A stretch of DNA of 64,000 nt from an uncultured Collinsella sp. (lineage in GTDB: Bacteria > Actinomycetota > Coriobacteriia > Coriobacteriales > Coriobacteriaceae), in the NCBI GenBank assembly GCA_902497025.1, contig CABVDJ010000004.1, positions 1-64,000 on the forward strand, read 5' to 3'. Positions 44,106 to 50,807 of this stretch are shown here, piece by piece. Numbering within the stretch: the first letter of the stretch is position 1; each line of letters begins with the position of its first letter. The position numbers were made by a program, and so were the translations under genes. The notes beneath the pieces are model-generated. The model searched no databases. It had not been told where the DNA came from and was given only the letters and a program-made list of their open reading frames with translations.

Positions 44106-44753
44106 ATGGGTTTCATCAATTTTATCGCCGAGCTGCTTAAGGACCCGCGCACTGCGATCGCCAGCTGGATCGCCGCCGGCCCGCTCATGGCCTACGGCTG
44201 CGTGTTCCTAATCATCTTTATCGAGACGGGCGTGGTGTTCTTCCCGTTCCTTCCCGGCGACTCGCTGCTGTTTGCCTCGGGCTTCTTTGCCCATAATGGC
44301 GGCTTTAACATCGTGGCGCTTCTGGCAACCGCATGGGCCGCAGCCATCCTGGGCGATCAGTGCAACTTTATGATTGGCCACTTCTTTGGCCGCAAGATCA
44401 TCGCCTCGGGCAAGGTAAAGGCTATGACGCCCGAGCGCATTAAAAAGTCCGAGGATTTCCTGGATAAGTGGGGCCATCTGGCCATCTTCCTCGGTCGCTT
44501 CTTCCCGTTCATCCGCACCTTTGTGCCTTTTATCGCCGGCATGGGCGGCATGCACTGGCGCAACTTTGTCATCTTTAACGTGCTGGGTGGCATTACCTGG
44601 TCGACGGTCTTTACGCTGCTGGGTTACTTCTTTGGTGGCATTCCGTTTGTGCAGGAGCACTTTGAGCTGCTGATCGTCGGCATCGTCGCCGTGTCGATCA
44701 TCCCGACCGTGGTCGGTCTGGTTAAGGCCAAGCTCGGTAAAAAGAACGCCTAG
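44106..44753 (+). CDS. DedA-family membrane protein
   Basis: A 215-residue integral membrane protein of the DedA/SNARE-associated family, whose members move undecaprenyl-phosphate or other lipids across the membrane. Family motifs seen are ETGVVFFPFLPGDSLL, GHFFGRKI, FLGRFFPFIRTFVPF and AGMGGMHWRNF. ATG 44106 has GAGAGG upstream. It is monocistronic, with a terminator downstream. Confidence 0.92.
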   Translation: MGFINFIAELLKDPRTAIASWIAAGPLMAYGCVFLIIFIETGVVFFPFLPGDSLLFASGFFAHNGGFNIVALLATAWAAAILGDQCNFMIGHFFGRKIIASGKVKAMTPERIKKSEDFLDKWGHLAIFLGRFFPFIRTFVPFIAGMGGMHWRNFVIFNVLGGITWSTVFTLLGYFFGGIPFVQEHFELLIVGIVAVSIIPTVVGLVKAKLGKKNA

Positions 44754-44781
44754 TCCGAGCTTGTTTTCGGACGTTAATTCC

Positions 44782-44816
44782 AAGGCCCGTCATCGGATTC
44801 GATGGCGGGCCTTTTG
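44782..44816 (+). terminator. terminator of the DedA gene
   Basis: AAGGCCCGTCATCG pairs with CGATGGCGGGCCTT with one G-T pair, around ATTC-like bases, and is followed by TTGTG. Confidence 0.8.
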
Positions 44817-44836
44817 TGTTGAAGGCAAATGAAAAT

Positions 44837-44854
44837 ACTTTACTTAGTTAAAGA
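44837..44854. promoter_or_regulatory. dyad shared with the amino-acid ABC operon
   Basis: ACTTTA-N6-TAAAGA before the branched-chain aminotransferase resembles CACTTTA-N6-TAAAGTG at 10810 in sequence and spacing. It lies about 190 bp before the start codon and 30 bp before a TACAAT -10 candidate near 44884. Confidence 0.45.
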
Positions 44855-45042
44855 AAAACGTTTTATCCAAGGCGTGCGGGGAGTACAATCACCTGCATGC
44901 GAATCGACGCGCCATCGGCTATGATGCTGCCCGCGTGTCCTGCCCGGCTCTACGCTCCGGGTATGCGACGTTGCGACGCGGCCGGCTTCGGTCCTTGCGT
45001 GCGGGTTCGCGAGTATGCAACCGTGTATGTAAGGAGCGACAT

Positions 45043-46095
45043 ATGACTGTCGAGAAGAAGGATATCGATTGGGGTAGCCTCGGCTTTGGCTACATGAAGA
45101 CCGATTACAGCTACGAGGCTCATTGGAAGGATGGTGAGTGGGACGAGGGCGGCCTGACCACCGATCACACCCTGCATGTCTCCGAGTGCGGCGGCATCTT
45201 CCATTACTGCCAGGAGGTCTTTGAGGGCCTGAAAGCCTACACCGCCGAGGACGGCAGCATCGTCTGCTTCCGTCCCGATATGAACGCCGAGCGCATGTAC
45301 AATTCCGCCCAGCGTCTGGAGATGCCCCCGTTCCCCAAGGACAAGTTTGTCGAGGCCGTCAAGCAGGTTGTTTCTGCCAACGCCGCCTGGGTTCCGCCCT
45401 TCGGCTCTGGCGCAACCCTGTATGTGCGCCCGTTTATGATCGGCTCCGGTGACGTGATCGGCGTGGCTCCCGCTCCTGAGTACACGTTCCGCATTCTCGT
45501 GACCCCGGTCGGTCCGTACTTTAAGGGTGGCCTCAAGCCCGTCAAGTTGCGCGTTTCCGAGTACGACCGCGCCGCACCGCATGGCACCGGCAACATCAAG
45601 GCCGGCCTCAACTACGCCATGTCCCTGAAGCCCACGATGGAGGCTCACCGCGAGGGCTATGCCGAGAACCTGTATCTCGACTCCGAGTCCCGCACCTATG
45701 TCGAGGAGACCGGTGGTGCCAACGTCCTGTTCGTGAAGGAGGACGGCACGCTCGTCGTCCCGCAGTCGCACACCGACTCCATCCTGCCCTCTATCACCCG
45801 TCGTTCGCTCGTTCAGGTCGCTGAGGACCTGGGCATGACCGTCGACCAGCGTCCCGTCGAGTGGGCCGAGGTCAAGGCCGGCACCTTTGTTGAGTGCGGT
45901 CTGTGCGGCACCGCTGCCGTTATCTCCCCGGTCGGCGAGATCGACAACAAGGTCTACGGTGCCGACGAGACTGTGACCTTCCCGGCTGGCTACACCGAGA
46001 TCGGTCCCGTGATGAAGAAGCTCCGCGAGACTCTGACGGGCATCCAGTCTGGTGCTGTTGAGGATAAGCACAACTGGGTTTACACCGTCGCGTAA
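45043..46095 (+). CDS. ilvE: branched-chain amino-acid aminotransferase
   Basis: A fold-type IV PLP enzyme for the last step of leucine, isoleucine and valine synthesis or the first of their breakdown. The 350-residue product shows GGIFHYCQEVFEGLKAY, the Schiff-base lysine in TGNIKAGLNYAMS, EETGGANVLFV and ECGLCGTAAVISPVG. TAAGGAG precedes ATG 45043. A leader of roughly 150 bases follows the putative -10, but no T-box or peptide leader is evident. An upstream dyad is shared with the amino-acid ABC operon. Confidence 0.95.
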   Translation: MTVEKKDIDWGSLGFGYMKTDYSYEAHWKDGEWDEGGLTTDHTLHVSECGGIFHYCQEVFEGLKAYTAEDGSIVCFRPDMNAERMYNSAQRLEMPPFPKDKFVEAVKQVVSANAAWVPPFGSGATLYVRPFMIGSGDVIGVAPAPEYTFRILVTPVGPYFKGGLKPVKLRVSEYDRAAPHGTGNIKAGLNYAMSLKPTMEAHREGYAENLYLDSESRTYVEETGGANVLFVKEDGTLVVPQSHTDSILPSITRRSLVQVAEDLGMTVDQRPVEWAEVKAGTFVECGLCGTAAVISPVGEIDNKVYGADETVTFPAGYTEIGPVMKKLRETLTGIQSGAVEDKHNWVYTVA

Positions 46096-46111
46096 TTCGT
46101 CTTACCTGCCC

Positions 46112-46236
46112 GGGCGGAGAGCAAGTCCCCTCCCGGCGCGTCCTCGGACATGCAAGAAGCCCTCGCTGCGCACTTCGTGCGGCGAGGGCTTCTTGCGTCC
46201 TGCGGAATGCGCCGGGAGGGGACTTGCTCTCCGCCC
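46112..46236. repeat. nested palindrome, family A copy 2
   Basis: Arms 46112-46139 and 46209-46236 pair perfectly over 28 bp. The core has an inner AAGAAGCCCTCGC/GCGAGGGCTTCTT stem flanked by GCGTCCTCGGACATGC and GCGTCCTGCGGAATGC, which read on the minus strand as shortened forms of the TTCCGCA...CGCAA and CTTGC...GTCCGAG words of the other copies. It begins 16 bases after the ilvE stop. Confidence 0.75.
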
Positions 46237-46288
46237 TGCGGGCTCGGCGTTGCCACAACGGGCAATAATTAATCTGAATAAAGATGGC

Positions 46289-46316
46289 GCGCGGCCTTTT
46301 GGCCGCGCTTTTGTTT
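46289..46316 (+). terminator. terminator downstream of ilvE
   Basis: GCGCGGCC-TTTT-GGCCGCGC is followed by TTTTGTTTT. It lies about 190 bp after the stop, beyond the palindrome. Confidence 0.7.
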
Positions 46317-46345
46317 TGGTTCGCGCCATGTGGGGGTGGTGGCGA

Positions 46346-46548
46346 CGTGCATTTTTGCGAGTATTCTGCAATCGAAGGCCCCTGCATACCGATCTCGGGC
46401 GAAAAATCGGGATTTCTCGATGTTTTCTACGAATGATGGGCGGGGTTATGGGCTGACAACGTTTGATTTGCAGGGGTATTCGCGATCTAACGTCTCTGCT
46501 GCGGCGCTCGAAGCTGTCGGGCATGTTGAATACTCCCAAAAATGCACG
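46346..46548. repeat. 203-bp element with 21-bp inverted ends
   Basis: CGTGCATTTTTGCGAGTATTC at 46346-46366 is matched at 20 of 21 positions by the reverse complement of 46528-46548. The interior has no convincing gene. The form suggests a small non-autonomous element or a structured RNA. The whole 558-bp gap between ilvE and lemA is thus filled by repeats and terminators. Confidence 0.6.
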
Positions 46549-46578
46549 GCACCTTGAGGGGGACCTTTGCGAAAAAGG

Positions 46579-46617
46579 AAACCGCCCCGTCGAAGTATGC
46601 ATTCGACGGGGCGGTTT
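46579..46617 (-). terminator. terminator of lemA
   Basis: AAACCGCCCCGTCGAA pairs perfectly with TTCGACGGGGCGGTTT. On the minus strand it is followed by CCTTTTTC. Confidence 0.85.
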
Positions 46618-46653
46618 ATGCATATACCCGATTAAGGATACGCTGCGGATCTG

Positions 46654-47205
46654 TTAGAACTTGACGGTCGGTGCCTGGCGGGCAGCTTCGGCGGCCTCGA
46701 AGCCCTGGCGCTCCTTAAACTGGAAGATGCCGGCAAAGATGACGGCCGGGAAGGTCTGGATGGCGTTGTTGTAGCTAAGCACGCAGTCGTTGTAGCTCTG
46801 GCGCGCGTAGCTCACCTTGTTCTCGGTGTCCTCGAGCGTGGCCTGGAGCTGCATAAAGTTGGTGTTCGCCTTAAGATCGGGGTAAGCCTCGGCCACGGCG
46901 AAGAGCTGGCGCAGGGCGCCGGTCAGCACGTTGTCGGCTTCCATCTTGGCTTCGGGCGTGGTGGCGCTCACGGCGGCGTTGCGCGCGTTGACCACGGCGG
47001 CAAGCGTGTCCTGCTCGTGTTTGGCGTAGCCCTTGACGGTCTCGACCAGGTTAGGGATCAGGTCGTTGCGGCGCTGCAGCTGCGTGTCGATGTTCTGCCA
47101 GGCGTTATCGATGCGATTGCGCTTGGTGACCATGTTGTTGTAGATGCCGGCGATGGCGCAGACAATCACAACGACAACAACGATACCGATGATGACGGGA
47201 ATCAT
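46654..47205 (-). CDS. lemA: LemA-family membrane protein
   Basis: A 183-residue protein: one N-terminal membrane helix at about 2-24, then a cytoplasmic or surface coiled-coil bundle (NRIDNAWQNIDTQLQRR, VKGYAKHEQ, NKVSYARQSYNDCVLSYNNAIQ) that is the LemA signature. Function is poorly known; partners in some bacteria are membrane-bound proteases or stress proteins. It is divergent from a TetR gene. A strong terminator follows. Confidence 0.93.
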   Translation of the reverse strand: MIPVIIGIVVVVVIVCAIAGIYNNMVTKRNRIDNAWQNIDTQLQRRNDLIPNLVETVKGYAKHEQDTLAAVVNARNAAVSATTPEAKMEADNVLTGALRQLFAVAEAYPDLKANTNFMQLQATLEDTENKVSYARQSYNDCVLSYNNAIQTFPAVIFAGIFQFKERQGFEAAEAARQAPTVKF

Positions 47206-47418
47206 GGTGTCTCCGTTTCGAATGGCCGCGGCGTCTTCCGCCGGCTGCCGTTGGTGTAACGCTACTAGTATACCCGCAACCTTTGGCGATACCGAACTTT
47301 CCGGTAAGCGTTATGTTTCCACCAAGGTGAGGCCAATCGCCAGGGGGGTGGGCGATACAGGTGTAAGATATGCGACAGATTAGTGAGCGCTGTCTTTTCC
47401 TGGAGGAGGGCGATACGT

Positions 47419-48003
47419 ATGGACCTTCGCATCAAGAAAACCTATCGGGCCCTGTTCGAGGCCTTTACCGAGCTGCTCGAAGAGCATCGGTTTGAGGACG
47501 TGACGGTTGCTATGCTGTGCGAGCGTGCCATGATTCGTCGCACGACGTTCTACAAGCACTTTCGCGACAAAAACGCTTACTTTGCCTTCTATATCGATGA
47601 ACTCATGTCGGGCCTGCCGCAAAAGCGGGCCGATGCGGATGGCGCGGAGGGCGCCGAGGACGTGCGCGCGCTTCGCCACGAAGTGTTCGCCGATGCCATG
47701 GATCTGATTCTGGCGCATGAGCAGCTCATGGATAACATTTTGGCGAGCAGTATGTCGGGTATGCTGACCAGCATGATTTGCGACCGCATCGCGCGCTCCA
47801 TACGCGGGCGCGTGATGAGCGCGCTTGACGAGGACGCGCTCGCGCCCGTATCGCTCGAGACAACGTCTGAGTTTGTCGCCGGCGGCATTATTCGGCTCTT
47901 TACCATGTGGTGGGAATCGGGCCACGTACTAGAGCGCCGATCCGAAATCGCCGACGTGGTCGATGCGCTGTTCGAGCGGACCATGACGCCGGTGGGTCAC
48001 TAG
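47419..48003 (+). CDS. TetR-family transcriptional regulator
   Basis: A 194-residue regulator with an N-terminal helix-turn-helix (FEDVTVAMLCERAMIRRTTFYKHF, about 23-46) and a helical ligand-binding domain. ATG 47419 has TGGAGGAGG upstream. It lies between lemA and the tRNA-Ser gene, with no obvious target operon. The divergent 213-bp gap to lemA contains no strong dyad that I can find. Confidence 0.88.
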   Translation: MDLRIKKTYRALFEAFTELLEEHRFEDVTVAMLCERAMIRRTTFYKHFRDKNAYFAFYIDELMSGLPQKRADADGAEGAEDVRALRHEVFADAMDLILAHEQLMDNILASSMSGMLTSMICDRIARSIRGRVMSALDEDALAPVSLETTSEFVAGGIIRLFTMWWESGHVLERRSEIADVVDALFERTMTPVGH

Positions 48004-48006
48004 AAG

Positions 48007-48096
48007 TGGCGGAGAGAGGGGGATTCGAACCCCCGGAACGCTCTCGCGCTCAACGGTTTTCAAGACCGCCGCATTCAACCGCTCTGCCATCTCTCC
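48007..48096 (-). tRNA. tRNA-Ser(TGA)
   Basis: Read on the minus strand, the acceptor GGAGAGA pairs with TCTCTCC, the anticodon loop is CTTGAAA with anticodon TGA, a long variable arm (GAGCGCGAGAGCGTTC region) identifies serine, and the T-loop is GTTCGAATC. CCA is encoded at 48007-48009. Confidence 0.95.
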
Positions 48097-48147
48097 GTGA
48101 GTCGTAATGATAGCATCGTTTTGGATTTGCAACAGGGGAGGCGAACG

Positions 48148-49929
48148 ATGACGAGCACCGGAATCGATGAGAAGTTCATGTGCGAGGCGCTGACGGAGGC
48201 GCGTGCCGCCGCGGCGGTGGGCGAGGTACCGATTGGTGCCGTGGTGGTGCGCGCGGGTGAGATCGTCGCGAGGGCGCATAATCGCCGCGAACTCGACCAG
48301 GATCCTTCGGCGCATGCCGAGTTTGCGGCCCTGTGCGCCGCCGCTCAGTCGCTTGGACGCTGGCGTCTTTCCGATTGCACGGTCTACGTGACGCTCGAGC
48401 CCTGCTGCATGTGCGCGGGGCTTATGGTTAACGCGCGCGTGGGGCGTTGCGTGTATGGCGCGACCGATGCCAAAGCGGGTGCGCTGGGGTCGCTATACGA
48501 CCTGAATGCCGATTCGCGCCTGAATCATCGGTTTAACGTACATGCCGGCGTGCTGGCGGATGAGTGTCGTGAGGTGTTGAGCGGCTATTTTAGTGGGCTG
48601 CGTGGCGCCGATGGTGCTGGCTGCGGTTGTGGGGCCGATCTTGAGGCACATGCCGCTCATGCCGAGGCGCTCGCGTGTGTCGAAGATACTGCCGTTGAGG
48701 CGGTCGATTTTGGTGCCGCGTGCCGCCGACCCCGCCGTGTGCTGCTGGCGATTGACTCCTTTAAGGGCAGCGTTTCGAGCGCGCAGGCGGAGGCGGCGGT
48801 TGCCGAAGGCGTACGCCGCGTTTGGCCCGATGCCCAGGTAAGCGCGCTGCCGCTGGCGGATGGCGGCGAGGGAACGCTCGATGCCGTTGCCACGTGCGGC
48901 GGTGAGGTCGTGGCATGTGAAGTCGCAGGCCCCTTGGGCGACCGCGTGGCTGCCCGGATGCTGGTGGACGGCGAGCGCGAATCTGCTGTAATTGAGATGG
49001 CCGAGGCGGCGGGTATTGGGTATTCGCCTTGCACGGAATCGGCGGCGCTTGCGGCTTCGACCTATGGCGTGGGTGAGCTGATGCTCCGTGCGGTTCGTGG
49101 CGGGGCAAAGACTATCTATATTGGTTTGGGCGGCAGCGCCACCAACGACGGTGGCGCCGGCATGCTGCAGGCGCTGGGCGCGCACGTTGTCGATAAGCGT
49201 GGCTGCAATATCGCCCCCGGTCTCGCAGGCCTTGAACACGTGGCGAGTATCGATTTGGCACCAGCGCTTCGGGCGCTGAATGGCGCGCGCGTCGTGGTGC
49301 TTTCCGATGTCGAGAATCCGCTCGTGGGGCGTCGAGGCGCACTGGCGGTGTTTGGTGGGCAGAAGGGCTTGCCGACGGATGACGACGAGGTGTTGCGCAG
49401 GTACGACAGCTGGATGGTCGGCTATGGTCGCCTGCTCGATGCGGCGATTACCGGGGTGCGGGCTCAGGGGTTGTTGCGCGTGCCCGAGGGTACGCGGACA
49501 TTTGGCTCGGTGCTCGGCGTGCCCGGCGCCGGTGCCGCCGGCGGCCTGGGCGCCGCGCTGCTAGCGCTCGGTGCGGAGCTACGCTCGGGCGTGGAGACGG
49601 TGCTTGATTTGATTGGGTTTGACGAGCGCGTGCGCGATGCCGACCTGGTTATAACGGGCGAGGGCAATATGGACGAGCAATCCGCTGCCGGTAAGGCGCC
49701 GGTGGGCGTGGCCCGTCGTGCGAAACGCTATGGCAAGCCGGTTGTTGCCGTCGTGGGCGGTCGTGCCGACAACCTGGATGCGGTGTATGGGCAGGGCGTC
49801 GACCTGGTTTTGCCGGTCTGCCGCAAGCCCATGGGCCTTGAGCTGGCGCTCGATCCCCAGGAAGCCACAACCAACCTCATCTGCGCCGGTGAAGCCGCCG
49901 CCCAAGCCTACGACCTCGCCCGCCTCTAA
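48148..49929 (+). CDS. fusion of tRNA adenosine deaminase TadA and glycerate kinase
   Basis: A 593-residue two-domain protein. Residues 1-150 are TadA, which deaminates A34 to inosine in tRNA-Arg(ACG): HAE zinc and proton-shuttle motif at 56-58 and PCCMC at 85-89, both complete. A Cys/Ala-rich linker of about 40 residues follows. Residues 197-593 are a type I glycerate kinase (DSFKGSVSSAQAE, PLADGGEGTLDA, GLGGSATNDGGAGMLQ, VITGEGNMDEQSA) that makes 2-phosphoglycerate. The frame is uninterrupted, and an in-frame join is seen directly. ACAGGGGAGG precedes ATG 48148. tRNA-Ser, tadA and SRP RNA are neighbours in many Gram-positives, so the kinase is the newcomer. Confidence 0.93.
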   Translation: MTSTGIDEKFMCEALTEARAAAAVGEVPIGAVVVRAGEIVARAHNRRELDQDPSAHAEFAALCAAAQSLGRWRLSDCTVYVTLEPCCMCAGLMVNARVGRCVYGATDAKAGALGSLYDLNADSRLNHRFNVHAGVLADECREVLSGYFSGLRGADGAGCGCGADLEAHAAHAEALACVEDTAVEAVDFGAACRRPRRVLLAIDSFKGSVSSAQAEAAVAEGVRRVWPDAQVSALPLADGGEGTLDAVATCGGEVVACEVAGPLGDRVAARMLVDGERESAVIEMAEAAGIGYSPCTESAALAASTYGVGELMLRAVRGGAKTIYIGLGGSATNDGGAGMLQALGAHVVDKRGCNIAPGLAGLEHVASIDLAPALRALNGARVVVLSDVENPLVGRRGALAVFGGQKGLPTDDDEVLRRYDSWMVGYGRLLDAAITGVRAQGLLRVPEGTRTFGSVLGVPGAGAAGGLGAALLALGAELRSGVETVLDLIGFDERVRDADLVITGEGNMDEQSAAGKAPVGVARRAKRYGKPVVAVVGGRADNLDAVYGQGVDLVLPVCRKPMGLELALDPQEATTNLICAGEAAAQAYDLARL

Positions 49930-49944
49930 AACCCAACTCCCTAT

Positions 49945-50013
49945 AAGTTGCGGTGGAATAGTTCCTGTTTGGCGGCTCAGGCGGCAAAAACAGGAACTAT
50001 TCCACCGCAACTT
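49945..50013. repeat. G palindrome with perfect 26-bp arms, copy 2
   Basis: The arms 49945-49970 and 49988-50013 are identical to those at 26564-26632; only the loop differs. It lies 16 bases after the fusion-gene stop. Confidence 0.85.
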
Positions 50014-50078
50014 CGAGAATGGCTATCCGAGGCTGGTCGCCTTGGGCCTTGGGTCGGACCGTCCGCCATGAAATGCGG

Positions 50079-50211
50079 CCATCTACTACGTTTAGCCGAG
50101 CACCCTTGACCATCCCGGATTTTGTGAAATTAAAACCGCAGGTAGAAAGCTTGCCGATTTTCGAAAAAGCCGGCTATGGTTGACCCCTGCGGCCTAAACG
50201 TAGTAGATAGG
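50079..50211. repeat. 133-bp palindrome-ended element
   Basis: ATCTACTACGTTTAG pairs perfectly with CTAAACGTAGTAGAT, extended by GGCC/GGCC with a bulge. The interior has TTGACCAT/ATGGTTGAC and GCCGATTTTCGAAAAAGCCGGC as weaker inner pairs. Confidence 0.65.
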
Positions 50212-50243
50212 CCCCTTTTGTGGCACGGCAGCAGACCAGTCTT

Positions 50244-50312
50244 TTTGGGACGGGGCTTATTTGACTACCTGTCGATCTGATTGCCCAAGTAGTCAAAAAG
50301 CCCCGTCCCAAA
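50244..50312. repeat. F palindrome, copy 2, upstream of SRP RNA
   Basis: TTTGGGACGGGGCTT...GACTAC pairs with GTAGTC...AGCCCCGTCCCAAA over about 24 bp with one offset. The right arm shares AGCCCCGTCCCAAATTAGC with the palindrome at 37497. It ends 10 bases before the SRP RNA -35 box. Confidence 0.7.
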
Positions 50313-50321
50313 TTAGCTACC

Positions 50322-50350
50322 TTGCCCCATCGGGCGGGAGCGGGTAAGAT
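50322..50350 (+). promoter_or_regulatory. SRP RNA promoter
   Basis: TTGCCC (50322-50327), a 17-base spacer and TAAGAT (50345-50350) place the start near 50356-50357, exactly where the RNA helix begins. Confidence 0.7.
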
Positions 50351-50355
50351 ATATC

Positions 50356-50480
50356 GAGCGCCTAGCGCGTTCGATGGGTTCGGATGACGACATGTTCCGA
50401 ATCTGGTCAGGTCCGGAAGGAAGCAGCCATAAGGAGCCTCTGTCGGGCATCCGAATCCACCGAGCGCACGGGCGCTTTTT
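50356..50480 (+). ncRNA. ffs: signal recognition particle RNA (4.5S type)
   Basis: Contains the universal core GGTCAGGTCCGGAAGGAAGC and AGCAGCC, whose tetraloop and symmetric loop bind Ffh. GGTTCGGATG near 50378 pairs with CATCCGAATCC near 50450 to form the long stem, and AGCGCC at the 5' end pairs with GGCGCT at the 3' end before T5. Length is about 120 bases, the small bacterial form. It guides membrane-protein synthesis with Ffh and FtsY. Confidence 0.94.
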
Positions 50481-50493
50481 GGTGTCGCGACAT

Positions 50494-50588
50494 GGCCCGG
50501 CCGGCGGCGAGGTATTTGGTGTCTCGCTGGTCCTCGGCTTCGCCTGCGGGATCGCTCGACTACCAAACATCTCGCCGCCGGCCGGGCC
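50494..50588. repeat. nested palindrome after SRP RNA
   Basis: The 27-base arms GGCCCGGCCGGCGGCGAG...TTTGGT and ACCAAA...GCCGGCCGGGCC match at 25 positions, with inner GGC-TTC-GCC pairs and an outer TTGG/CCAA extension. It begins 14 bases after the SRP RNA terminator. Beyond it, 50589-50807 shows nothing further. Confidence 0.75.
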
Positions 50589-50807
50589 CCGTCGTCCAAA
50601 AATCACCCGTAAGGGCGCGTTTATCTGAACAATTCAATCCCGTGCTTTGTGGAACTCGCTGGCTTTGCCAAAGCATTGGCGGCTACGGGCCTTGGGCGCT
50701 AGTGACCGTTGCCCTTGCATCTGTAACGAGTTGCTTACGCATCTCCAGGGTTCTCCGTACTATCATGAATCAGATTGAATTGAGATGATGATAGGGAGCG
50801 CCTTTTT

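Noticed and set aside
44884..45042. T-box or leader-peptide attenuator before ilvE
   Set aside because: No T-box sequence, run of branched-chain codons or terminator/antiterminator pair was found.
46330..46557. Small protein genes in the 203-bp element
   Set aside because: Open frames occur on both strands, without ribosome-binding sites, and cross the inverted ends.
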